This document shows positions 8,021-16,121 of a stretch of DNA of 32,087 nucleotides, piece by piece; the first letter of the stretch is position 1; the number at the start of each line of letters is the position of its first letter. The notes beneath the pieces are model-generated. The model did not search any database. It was not told the origin of the DNA and saw only the letters and a list, made by a program, of their open reading frames with translations. A program made the position numbers and the translations under genes. Source of the DNA: an uncultured Lachnospiraceae bacterium (GTDB lineage Bacteria > Bacillota > Clostridia > Lachnospirales > Lachnospiraceae); assembly GCA_910586095.1 (NCBI GenBank), contig CAJUHQ010000027.1, forward strand, positions 1-32,087, written 5' to 3'.

Positions 8021-9934
8021 ATGAGAAAACAGAATTCGGAATTTTTGACAGCATTTACTTCCGAGGCGAGTAATGACATTAAAAATACCGATTACTTTGG
8101 ATATGTGGAATTAGATGGATATGCATGCTATGTCATTGCAGATGGTATAGATGACCAGTTAGAGGCAGTCAGTGCCAAACTTGCAGTTGCTGCTGCGGTT
8201 GCAGAGTTTTCAGAAAAGCCCTCTATGAATAAAAAGACACTGCTTCGATGTATCAAGGCTGCCAATCGTGCCTTGATTACAGCAAAGAGCAAAACAACTT
8301 TGAAAGCGTCAGTGATGATTGTTCTCACTGACTATATTCGTATGCGATATGGGCAGGCAGGAAATATCCGATTGCGCCTATATCGTGATGGGTTTGTAAA
8401 AGAACAGTCATTCGATCAATCTCTTACAGTGGATCTCGCAAAGGCAGATAAAATACCACAAGATAAGGTGGCACAACATGAAGAACGCAATAATTTATAT
8501 ACCTATTTAGGACAGGAAAGAGATTTTCGGCCTTATATTTCTAAAAAGATTAAGTTGACAAATACAGATGTCATTGCTCTATATACAAGAGATGTATGGG
8601 AGCATATTGATGAGGGAGAGTTAAAAGATGTATTTGCTGATGCGTCAGACAAACCGGAGGAGACAGTCTCTAATATAGAGGATTTGTTGCTTTCAAGACA
8701 GCCAAAGGACCTACATAAATATACACTGGCAGTCATATTTGTCAATAAAATTTATCAAGATCCCAACAAAAAGCGCAGAATTAAAAAAATTATTATGGCA
8801 ATTGTTGTGACCATAGTTATTATTGCACTCATTGTAGCGATTGTGATGATTTTTCAAAAGAGACGTCAGAATAAGATTGAAGATATGCGACTTACATATG
8901 CAGATACCATTGAGTATATTCAGATGAACAACTATGTACGCGCCCAGGAGTGCTGTAATAAGACGGCTGATTTGGCACAGAGTTTGCGTGACAGAAAGAT
9001 GCAGACAGAAATGAGCAATTATCTCAAGCTAATTGAGGCTGTGATTGCGGCAGACACTTTGATGGAGAGTGGAGAGTACACACAAGCACAGGTTGGATAT
9101 AGGGAAGCAGCTATTCGAGCAAAATATGCGGATAACTTAGGACTAGATTATATTAATGATAAGCTGATGCGCACAGCCGGTTATATTAGTGTCTATGACT
9201 ATATTTATCTAGGAGATGTACTTACTGAAAAGCAGATGTATGATGCAGCAGAGGAAAAGTATCTCGAGGCAAGAGCACAGGCAGCGCGGCTTTATTTTGA
9301 CAAGGGACGTGAGGCGGCTGTGGAGGCGCTAGATAAGCTATATGCAGAACAGGAGGAGCAAGAGGCAGCAAAGGAAGAAGAACGCCAACAGCAATTGGCC
9401 GCGGAAGATTCTGCGACAAATGATGTTTTACAGGGGGATACAGCTTTTGCACAAGGAGATTATGAAAGTGCTAGAGTTCATTATGCCAGCGCCCTACAAA
9501 AGTATGATGAGCTGGGAGAAGATGCCCAAAAGACCATTATTGCAGATAAACTTGCAACGACAGAGGAAAAATGTGCTACAAAGCAGGAGCAGGCAGCGGA
9601 GGCACAGGAGTATACTGCGCAAGCAGCAAAGGCAATGGCAGATAGTGAGTACTATGATGCTAAGAAATATTATCTGTTGGCGAAAGATATATATGCAGGG
9701 TTAAAGGATGATGATAAGGTACAGGAAATAGAGCGCAAGATGGAACTTCTCGATATGAAAAAAGAGGAAGATGAGAAGAAAGAGAGCGAAGAGAGCGAAA
9801 ATAAAGAAGACGAAGATACAAACAATACAGATTTAGAAACTCAAAATACGAGTGACTTGCAAGATAACAATACCGTTTCGGATCAAATACAGCCTGTAAT
9901 CGAAACAGAGGAGGAATTGCAAAATGTGGAATGA
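8021..9934 (+). CDS. PP2C-like pseudophosphatase, membrane helix and external TPR region
   Basis: 637 aa. The first ~245 residues follow the PP2C pattern (IADGIDD at 39-45, a GQAGNIRLRLYRDG core), but the catalytic signatures are lost: SDG is replaced by YTRD (188-191) and the final DN by HKYT (232-235). One membrane helix lies at about 256-278 after KKRRIKK. The remaining ~350 residues, probably outside the cell membrane, are alpha-helical with TPR-like units (for example SGEYTQAQVGYREAA and QGDYESARVHYASALQKY), coiled coil and a highly acidic end. It resembles a transmembrane receptor that reads phospho-state inside and binds protein or wall outside. The next gene overlaps by 11 bases. Pseudophosphatase status is deduced from missing residues; function is unknown. 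Confidence 0.75.
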   Translation: MRKQNSEFLTAFTSEASNDIKNTDYFGYVELDGYACYVIADGIDDQLEAVSAKLAVAAAVAEFSEKPSMNKKTLLRCIKAANRALITAKSKTTLKASVMIVLTDYIRMRYGQAGNIRLRLYRDGFVKEQSFDQSLTVDLAKADKIPQDKVAQHEERNNLYTYLGQERDFRPYISKKIKLTNTDVIALYTRDVWEHIDEGELKDVFADASDKPEETVSNIEDLLLSRQPKDLHKYTLAVIFVNKIYQDPNKKRRIKKIIMAIVVTIVIIALIVAIVMIFQKRRQNKIEDMRLTYADTIEYIQMNNYVRAQECCNKTADLAQSLRDRKMQTEMSNYLKLIEAVIAADTLMESGEYTQAQVGYREAAIRAKYADNLGLDYINDKLMRTAGYISVYDYIYLGDVLTEKQMYDAAEEKYLEARAQAARLYFDKGREAAVEALDKLYAEQEEQEAAKEEERQQQLAAEDSATNDVLQGDTAFAQGDYESARVHYASALQKYDELGEDAQKTIIADKLATTEEKCATKQEQAAEAQEYTAQAAKAMADSEYYDAKKYYLLAKDIYAGLKDDDKVQEIERKMELLDMKKEEDEKKESEESENKEDEDTNNTDLETQNTSDLQDNNTVSDQIQPVIETEEELQNVE

Positions 9935-11252
9935 TGAGGGAGTCGATACAGGACTTGATATGGAGGAGTATATCAGTAAAAGGATGCTAGAAATTCCCAA
10001 TCTGCAAGAGCGGGAATTGTACAAAGAAATTGTTGGCAGCATGATTAAAAAAATTTACGAATATACCAAAAGTTCCTATCAAGAACTAGAGGGAAAAGTC
10101 CTGGGTGAATGTCGTTCTGACAGAAGCAACTATGCAATTTATATGACGCTCACAGAGCAACAGCAGTATGATTCCACCGATAAGTTTATGCATCCAATTA
10201 TTGAGGATTCGGTCAAGGAGAAAGAAATCTTGTGCGGTGATGTTGCCAATGCTCTTAAGGAGAAAGTACAAATAAAACTCTATACAATATTTTTGCAGGT
10301 TCGTTTTTCTGAAATCTATAAGATCCTTCAAAAGAATAGAATGTTCACAGGTATTTTAAAAACAAAAAATCGTGAGTATAAGGGTACATTTTGTCTGCGT
10401 CGCAATGAGGAATACTTAGATAAGATCAAGGAATTGTATTATATTTATGAGGCTAACTATCAGCCGTGGACAACTGTATGTGAAGCGTATTTGATGAAAC
10501 TTTTAGATGTGTATCTGTGCACTTCAGAGGAGATTAAGGAAAACAGCAAGGATACAGTGATAGAGGAGATTCAAATTGATTTTGAGGAATATGCAGAGCA
10601 TGTGCGTTATCATATGGTGCCTTTGTGGAATCTCAAAAAGGTGACAGAAAAAACTAGCATTTATCCAGAACCATGCATTGACAAAACAAATTATGAGCAT
10701 CAGATCTTTGCACATCGCCTAGAGCCAGACTGTGAATATCTGGTGATGGACACAAATGCAGAGATTACCAATATACGGCGCAGAAACGGTGATCTATTGA
10801 TTACGTGCCCTATAGAAAAGCCATGTGAATGGAATCTGTATTGCGTGGACAGACCCAATGAGACGCACTATAGAAATCGCTATCAGTATGCTATTCTTTC
10901 AAATTATTGTAAAGAGAGTTTTATCGCCGATATCACAGAAATATATCGAAGAAGTATCAAGACAAAAGCGGAGATGGCAAGACTGATTGAGGCATATCCA
11001 TATACAGATCTATTGACGTTTGCAGGATATGAACTTACAGACAAAGCTCCTAGCGACTGGAAATCTCAAAACTATAATATGGATGGATTTGTGGAAGATG
11101 AGTTGCGAACAGAGACTAGAGGCAAATTTTTGATTATAAAATTTTATACAAAAGACTATGATTATTATTTGAATCAGGATATTATGAGCTTTTTGGTGAC
11201 GCAGATTCAGAAGGTATTTCCAGAGTATCGATGTCTTGGTGAATTACTATGA
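9924..11252 (+). CDS. Unrecognised CIS-cluster protein, 442 aa
   Basis: I do not recognise a domain. The ATG overlaps the previous stop by 11 bases and has AGGAGGAATTGCAAA upstream, so translation is probably coupled. The protein has no signal peptide or membrane helix. The N-terminal ~270 residues are mainly helical with many charged residues; the last ~170 are mixed (for example YCVDRPNETHYRNRYQYAIL). The acidic, tyrosine-rich composition and central position would fit a baseplate-type or adaptor protein such as a divergent TssF/TssK equivalent, but nothing in the sequence proves it. Clostridial homologues carry misleading database names that I would not transfer. Confidence 0.6.
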   Translation: MWNDEGVDTGLDMEEYISKRMLEIPNLQERELYKEIVGSMIKKIYEYTKSSYQELEGKVLGECRSDRSNYAIYMTLTEQQQYDSTDKFMHPIIEDSVKEKEILCGDVANALKEKVQIKLYTIFLQVRFSEIYKILQKNRMFTGILKTKNREYKGTFCLRRNEEYLDKIKELYYIYEANYQPWTTVCEAYLMKLLDVYLCTSEEIKENSKDTVIEEIQIDFEEYAEHVRYHMVPLWNLKKVTEKTSIYPEPCIDKTNYEHQIFAHRLEPDCEYLVMDTNAEITNIRRRNGDLLITCPIEKPCEWNLYCVDRPNETHYRNRYQYAILSNYCKESFIADITEIYRRSIKTKAEMARLIEAYPYTDLLTFAGYELTDKAPSDWKSQNYNMDGFVEDELRTETRGKFLIIKFYTKDYDYYLNQDIMSFLVTQIQKVFPEYRCLGELL

Positions 11253-11392
11253 ATCACACAAAATGCCCCAAGCAGGCATTTTGGCGCCATACGGTCAGCG
11301 CAGCAAGTGCGCAGACCTACAGCAAGGATTTGAAGGCTTTCATAGTAAGGATGGCCATGCGGCAGACTGAGTATGATGTGAGTTTACTATAA
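11249..11392 (+). CDS. Possible 47-aa ORF in a structured repeat-like segment
   Basis: ATG at 11249 overlaps the preceding TGA as ATGA, the usual layout for translational coupling, and the frame stays open for 47 codons to TAA at 11390. The peptide starts MNHTKCPKQAFWRHT and is basic. The DNA is more GC-rich than its surroundings and holds hairpins AAATGCC...GGCATTT (11261-11281) and GCGCA...TGCGC (11298-11312) plus GGCGCC. It could therefore be a mobile non-coding repeat that happens to be open. I see no SD specific to it. Confidence 0.25.
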   Translation: MNHTKCPKQAFWRHTVSAASAQTYSKDLKAFIVRMAMRQTEYDVSLL

Positions 11393-11427
11393 TCTAATAA
11401 AGAAACATCCATAGTTATTAAAAACAG

Positions 11428-11470
11428 CAAGTTCCTTTTCGACCATAACATAGTATCGAAAAGGAATTTG
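11428..11470 (+). promoter_or_regulatory. Long hairpin just upstream of the 11495 gene
   Basis: TTCCTTTTCGA (11432-11442) and TCGAAAAGGAA (11456-11466) are perfect complements around a 13-base loop; the stem extends four further pairs (one G-T) to 11428/11470. No T-run follows, so it is not a normal intrinsic terminator. The 3' arm contains AAAAGGA and ends 13 bases before the GGGAGGA SD of the next gene. It may be a processing or translation-control element. Confidence 0.55.
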
Positions 11471-11494
11471 TCAAACTTAAAATGGGAGGATATT

Positions 11495-12187
11495 TTGAAT
11501 TTTTTGTGGGATATAGCGCTGCGGGCACAGCAGCAGGGAATAAAAGAAGAGGAGTTGTTTTTGACTCAGGCACAGGAGTACAGTCCATTTTATGAGCAGT
11601 CTTTTTCCTGCATCAATGAGACCCAAATCCGCTCCAAGACCATCGAGCTAAACCTCCTTTTTCGTTTTGCGGATATATTTCAGGTAATTTTGTCAGAGGA
11701 TGCACAGGAACTACCAGACCTAAACCGCTATTTAATCGACGCGGCACTTCATGTGATACTCTACAGTGATCTTCATCATGGAGTGACAAAAAGGGATATT
11801 TATATTATGCGTGTTTTGTATGAACTGTCGCAGGGAATGTATTGGAAGGAAGCGGCAGAACGTTTACAAATAATACCAAAAAAGGATCGTGTCAGGATTG
11901 CGACGCTGATGCTCAATCAGATACAGACAGGCTCTTCTCTAAAGATGTTCTGCAAAGGACTAATTGTGGTGTATCCAGATGCATTACTCTACCAAATCCG
12001 AAGAGATCGAAAAAAACTATTGCTGTATCTAAAGGATGACAGAACAGAGGCAGGCGAGGAAAAGCTGATGTTTATCAAGGATTTGTTCTTGCCCATAGGT
12101 TATGATTTGCGCGTGTTTTGGAAATATCATTTCGGGATCATAGGGGTGGAGGACGCTATGCGTATAGATGAAACAGCAATTTATTGA
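11495..12187 (+). CDS. Unrecognised helical protein, 230 aa
   Basis: The chosen TTG at 11495 follows GGGAGGA by 4 bases. A longer reading from TTG at 11468 would start inside a 15-bp hairpin arm and lacks a spaced SD, so I reject it. The protein is soluble and nearly all helical, with landmarks HVILYSDLHHG, a repeat-like WKEAAERLQI and a terminal RVFWKYHFGIIGVEDAMRIDE. No family is recognised. It ends 13 bases before the Hsp70-like gene, so it could be a partner or client adaptor for that chaperone, or a baseplate component. A convincing assignment needs structure prediction. Confidence 0.6.
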   Translation: MNFLWDIALRAQQQGIKEEELFLTQAQEYSPFYEQSFSCINETQIRSKTIELNLLFRFADIFQVILSEDAQELPDLNRYLIDAALHVILYSDLHHGVTKRDIYIMRVLYELSQGMYWKEAAERLQIIPKKDRVRIATLMLNQIQTGSSLKMFCKGLIVVYPDALLYQIRRDRKKLLLYLKDDRTEAGEEKLMFIKDLFLPIGYDLRVFWKYHFGIIGVEDAMRIDETAIY

Positions 12188-12200
12188 TAAGGAGCAACAT

Positions 12201-14858
12201 ATGGATAGATACACCTATACACTGAACCAAAAGAATATAAAAAAAGAAGAGTTTCACTATTATATGCAAGAAGAGCTAGAGCGGATGACCACTTACCAGC
12301 TCAGAGATATCTGTTGGCGTGAACAGATTATAAATGGTATACAAGCACCGCTTGATAAGGATGAGTTGATCCGCCAGATCATGCGTTTTCGCGGACGTAA
12401 GCGCGATCTTTTTATAACGGGCGAAAACTATGAAGGCGTGAAACGGCTCGAGGAGCTGATCGCCACGGCGCGAGTGGAGTTTTTGCCTCATTCAATCAAA
12501 GGTTGCGCAAAAATTGTAGTGTACCACGATATTGAAGTGACATTTTTTGACAATTTTACAATAGGATATTGGCCAGAGATTGCAAATACCAACGCTCTTT
12601 TGGTAAGTGGCAACAAAATTAGTGCAGTATTTCAGGTAAGACAGTATCAAAATCATACCAATCAACTCTATCTGACAAAATCGGCACAGTCAAACTGTAA
12701 TGAGGCGCTTGTCAAAAGCTATTGTCTGTATTGTATGGACAGGGCACAGTCAGAATTATTGTATCGCATCTATACTTCACAGGCCGATGACGGCATCTTT
12801 CCAGAACATCTGAAATTTTATGCGGTGCCTGTTATGGATTTTCAGGTAAGAGAACTGATGGAGGTTAATATGCCTCTTGCCATTGATTTTGGCACAGCGA
12901 ACACCACAGCCGGAATCTATTTGGATTCTGGGTATTTTGAGCGTCTTAACAAAGATCCCATCAAAGATATTTTAAAGAAAAATGATATCAACTATGTCAC
13001 CTATCTCGCAGATGAGGAAGGTGGCGTCGAGACACCGATTCTTCCGTCTGTGGTAGGTGTTACTAAGATCGATGGCGATGACGTACAGTTTGTGTTTGGT
13101 CATCAAGCGGATCGACTGTTTCATATGAGCTATATTGATGAAAGTTTTTGTGTATTTTATGATATCAAGCGCTGGATCAGCGATCCAGACAAAGAGGAAG
13201 AGTTAGTAGACAAAGATGGTCACTGCTGCTTTATGAAACGCCGTGAGATTATAGGAAAATTTCTAAATTATGTCATAAGTTGTGCTACACAGAGGTTTAA
13301 ATGTCGTTTTAAAAGTTTGCATATCTCAGCACCTGTAAAGCAGAAAAAACTCTTTGTAAGATTATACAAGGAAATTTTGCCAGGATATCGAATCGAGGAA
13401 GATGATATGCTTGACGAAGGTGTTGCTGTTCTCTATAACTCTATCTCTGAGTTGATTCAGGAGGGAAAATATAGAAACCAAGAAGAACTCAAGGCTTTGA
13501 TTATTGATTGCGGAGGAGGGACTACAGACCTTTCATCATGTAGTTTCGCTATTGATAACCAGAGAGTTGCATATAGAATTACAATTTCCACAGCGTATGA
13601 GAATGGAGATACGGATTTTGGTGGTAATAATCTGACATATCGTATTATGGAGCTGTTAAAAGTGTCTTTGGCCTATCATCTCGCAGCAGAAGATCTTTTA
13701 GAACCGTGGGAGATTATCAGAGAGATTGGGGAAGATGTATTTCGACGTGTAGATGCAGAAGGAATTGACAGTGTATACAGTATCCTTGATAGAGAGTACC
13801 ACAAAGCAAATGCAATGATCCCCACTACTTTTGGAGAGTATGAACATCGCAGCAATTATGAATACTATGCGGTAAAAAATAATTTTTACTATCTATTTTA
13901 TCTTGCAGAGCAGATTAAAAAGATCTTTTATGGGCGTACTACTGTTTTGAAAGGACAGGCATGGGAGGAGGTACTAAATATTGAGGTATCTTCGATTCCA
14001 GGAGGTACAATGATGCCTGGCGCGACTAGGCACTTACAAGCGGAGCGCTTTAAATTGTCTGTGTTACAGAATGGCAAGTTGGAGCTACTAAAGGATATTC
14101 CAACAATATACTTTAGCATCAATATGCTGAATCGATTATTGCAGGCAGATATTTATGGCATTGTAAAGCGATTTATGGAGAAGGCTTTTGAGAGCGGAGA
14201 GCTTCAAGAGTATTCGATTATGCGTCTTACAGGGCAGTCTTGCAGAATTGATTTATTTCGCGAGGCACTTAAAGAGTTTATTCCTGGACGAATTATCCAA
14301 TCTTCTAAGCGGGAATGGAAGGCGATGGATGATTATGGACTAAAATTGATGTGTCTTGATGGTGCAATTAAGTATATTAGAGATAGGCGGTTTGGATACG
14401 CAGATGTGCGCATCACAAACGAGCACGCAGCATTTCCCTATGCGGTGACAGCAGTCACGCACACAGGAAAGGAAAAGGTACTCATACAAGGACTTGACAG
14501 AAAAAATACACGCGGTTTTATCTCACGCAATATGGCGGATTTAACGTTGCAGTTATATCTGAAAGATGTTGATGGTCAGATACATTATACCTATCACTAC
14601 AGTGTAGATCCAGAAGAATTTCAGAGTACAGAGGCGGAGGATATCATAGAACAATATCATGGAGAAATCCTTCAGGATGATCTGGATTCTATTGTAAATA
14701 GAGAATTAAAGTTCTTTGTCTTTGGAGATGAGGACAGGTGGGGATTTGTGGTAGTTCCTATTCTTAGGGATACAGACAAGTTAATGCTTGGCCCAGATCA
14801 CTTTTTCTTGTTTGAGACAGACAGTTGGATGATGAATTTTTTTGATGGAACGAAATAA
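12201..14858 (+). CDS. Divergent Hsp70/actin-ATPase protein with N-terminal extension
   Basis: 885 aa. The ATG at 12201 has AAGGAG 6 bases upstream; an ATG 33 bases earlier overlaps the previous gene and lacks an SD. Residues 1-220 are an extra domain with no clear match. The ATPase fold starts at about 224: phosphate-1 DFGTANTTAGIYL (D228), phosphate-2 IIDCGGGTTDLSSC (D436) and an adenosine-type loop LTGQSCRID at 676-684. The gap between phosphate motifs is longer than in DnaK, and no typical DnaK substrate-binding domain or lid is evident in the last ~180 residues. With the J-domain protein at 5467 it forms a cluster-specific chaperone pair. Roles could be sheath recycling in place of the missing ClpV, or effector loading; both are inference. 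Confidence 0.8.
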   Translation: MDRYTYTLNQKNIKKEEFHYYMQEELERMTTYQLRDICWREQIINGIQAPLDKDELIRQIMRFRGRKRDLFITGENYEGVKRLEELIATARVEFLPHSIKGCAKIVVYHDIEVTFFDNFTIGYWPEIANTNALLVSGNKISAVFQVRQYQNHTNQLYLTKSAQSNCNEALVKSYCLYCMDRAQSELLYRIYTSQADDGIFPEHLKFYAVPVMDFQVRELMEVNMPLAIDFGTANTTAGIYLDSGYFERLNKDPIKDILKKNDINYVTYLADEEGGVETPILPSVVGVTKIDGDDVQFVFGHQADRLFHMSYIDESFCVFYDIKRWISDPDKEEELVDKDGHCCFMKRREIIGKFLNYVISCATQRFKCRFKSLHISAPVKQKKLFVRLYKEILPGYRIEEDDMLDEGVAVLYNSISELIQEGKYRNQEELKALIIDCGGGTTDLSSCSFAIDNQRVAYRITISTAYENGDTDFGGNNLTYRIMELLKVSLAYHLAAEDLLEPWEIIREIGEDVFRRVDAEGIDSVYSILDREYHKANAMIPTTFGEYEHRSNYEYYAVKNNFYYLFYLAEQIKKIFYGRTTVLKGQAWEEVLNIEVSSIPGGTMMPGATRHLQAERFKLSVLQNGKLELLKDIPTIYFSINMLNRLLQADIYGIVKRFMEKAFESGELQEYSIMRLTGQSCRIDLFREALKEFIPGRIIQSSKREWKAMDDYGLKLMCLDGAIKYIRDRRFGYADVRITNEHAAFPYAVTAVTHTGKEKVLIQGLDRKNTRGFISRNMADLTLQLYLKDVDGQIHYTYHYSVDPEEFQSTEAEDIIEQYHGEILQDDLDSIVNRELKFFVFGDEDRWGFVVVPILRDTDKLMLGPDHFFLFETDSWMMNFFDGTK

Positions 14859-14878
14859 AATAGATTTGGAGAACAGAA

Positions 14879-14913
14879 CTTAAAAAGGAGCGAACACAGG
14901 GCTTAAAAAGGAG
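14879..14913 (+). promoter_or_regulatory. Duplicated SD segment before the PAAR-like gene
   Basis: CTTAAAAAGGAG occurs twice, at 14879-14890 and 14902-14913, 23 bases apart. Only the second is correctly spaced (8 bases) for the ATG at 14922. The first may be a standby ribosome site or a simple duplication. Confidence 0.5.
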
Positions 14914-14921
14914 GTACTACG

Positions 14922-16121
14922 ATGGCAGAGGAGGATAAAAAGAAGTATGCAGTGCATGGAATGATAGTAAAGTGCAGCCAAGGTACAATGGAGAATTATA
15001 TTAATACTGTTCATGGGCATGGTGTTGTTTACCAGGATCAGCCATTGTTAAATGCAAACGATCATCAACCGCAAATAAACTTAACTCACTTTGGAGAGTG
15101 CAAAGCAAATGCTCAGTATGAAAAGGCAAAAGAAGCACTAAATCGTGCGACGCAGAGTAAGGAAGATGATAATTTTTTTGAGTCTGCGGGAAAGACTGCA
15201 TTAAGAGTAATAGGAAATTTAAGTCTGACAACTAGGGAATTTTTATGGATGGATAAATGCGAGATTGATACGCCAACTCCGTGGTTGCTAGTCAATGAAA
15301 CATATATGCTAGATGGTGCGCCTGCGCTTACTTTGCGCAGTAAATGTACATGTAGACGTGGTGGAGTGATCTATTTTGTGCCAGTAGATGGTGAGGCAGA
15401 GCCAGAGGATGTAGAAAAGGAATTTCTCGATGAGAGAGTAAAGGAGTACGAAGAAAAAATTCTGGAACAATATGGAGCAATAATAGAAGAATATATGGTA
15501 TTAGCTGAAAATAGCGAGGCAAATGCTGAAAGATTGAAAGTACTGAAACAAAAATTGGCAGAGTTCAATATTATGAAACTGTTGCAGCAATTAGGGAATG
15601 AAATTAATGAAATGCCAACAATACAGAACAATAAGAACAACCCATTTTATTTTGTTGATTTGGTCAATACAAATGCACCATTGGATTTAAAAAATAGAAA
15701 ACGAACAATTTCTAATACAAATATAAGTTATTCTGTTTGGTCACTTCCTTGGGGAGATGGATCAGGAAATACCATTACAGGAGATTATGCAGGAAACTGG
15801 CTTTTTGGCTATATGGGAGCAGAGTATTTTACTGTGTTTGGAGACGGCGACGGTGAGGATAATTTCTTAAAATCGGGAGCAGGAGGTGCTCAACTGCTCA
15901 GTAATCTAAAAGGAGATCTGAAAGGAGAAGTTGATGAGAATGGGAATCAACAAAGCAAACCCATTGGCGAAATCGTACAGGATGGAGCACAGACAGTAGG
16001 TACATATATTGGAAGCGTATTGACAGGAAATTATGGGGATACTCTTAATGGAGAGGGAAAAAGCGATTCGCAAATGATACAGGAGGGAATAGATGCGTAC
16101 AAAAAAGCACATCAGCAATAA
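14922..16121 (+). CDS. DUF4280 PAAR-like spike tip fused to an Ntox44-like toxin
   Basis: 399 aa, SD AAAAAGGAGG. Residues about 10-160 match the PAAR-like DUF4280 pattern: HGMIVKCSQGT near the start, spaced cysteines (C18, the HFGECKAN cysteine, WMDKCEIDTPTPW, KCTC) and a closing GG.I.F segment. This fold caps VgrG spikes. A charged coiled coil (about 165-225) links to a C-terminal domain that matches my memory of polymorphic toxin type 44: FVDLVNTNAPLDLKN, GDYAGNWLFGYMGAEYF and, at the end, SDSQMIQEGIDAYKKAH. So it looks like a spike-delivered specialised effector. The next gene overlaps by 29 bases and may be its immunity protein. The PAAR-like part is firm; Ntox44 is a pattern match without a search, and its chemistry is not stated here. 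Confidence 0.8.
   Translation: MAEEDKKKYAVHGMIVKCSQGTMENYINTVHGHGVVYQDQPLLNANDHQPQINLTHFGECKANAQYEKAKEALNRATQSKEDDNFFESAGKTALRVIGNLSLTTREFLWMDKCEIDTPTPWLLVNETYMLDGAPALTLRSKCTCRRGGVIYFVPVDGEAEPEDVEKEFLDERVKEYEEKILEQYGAIIEEYMVLAENSEANAERLKVLKQKLAEFNIMKLLQQLGNEINEMPTIQNNKNNPFYFVDLVNTNAPLDLKNRKRTISNTNISYSVWSLPWGDGSGNTITGDYAGNWLFGYMGAEYFTVFGDGDGEDNFLKSGAGGAQLLSNLKGDLKGEVDENGNQQSKPIGEIVQDGAQTVGTYIGSVLTGNYGDTLNGEGKSDSQMIQEGIDAYKKAHQQ

Noticed and set aside
9342..9704. 120-codon plus-strand frame in the TPR region
   Set aside because: Out-of-frame shadow of the coiled coil, rich in Q and R; no SD.
11428..11470. Hairpin considered as an intrinsic terminator
   Set aside because: No T-run follows the stem on the plus strand and the next SD is 13 bases away.
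12201..14858. Calling this protein DnaK
   Set aside because: It has a long N-terminal extension, altered spacing of ATPase motifs and no clear DnaK substrate-binding domain; a housekeeping dnaK would be elsewhere.
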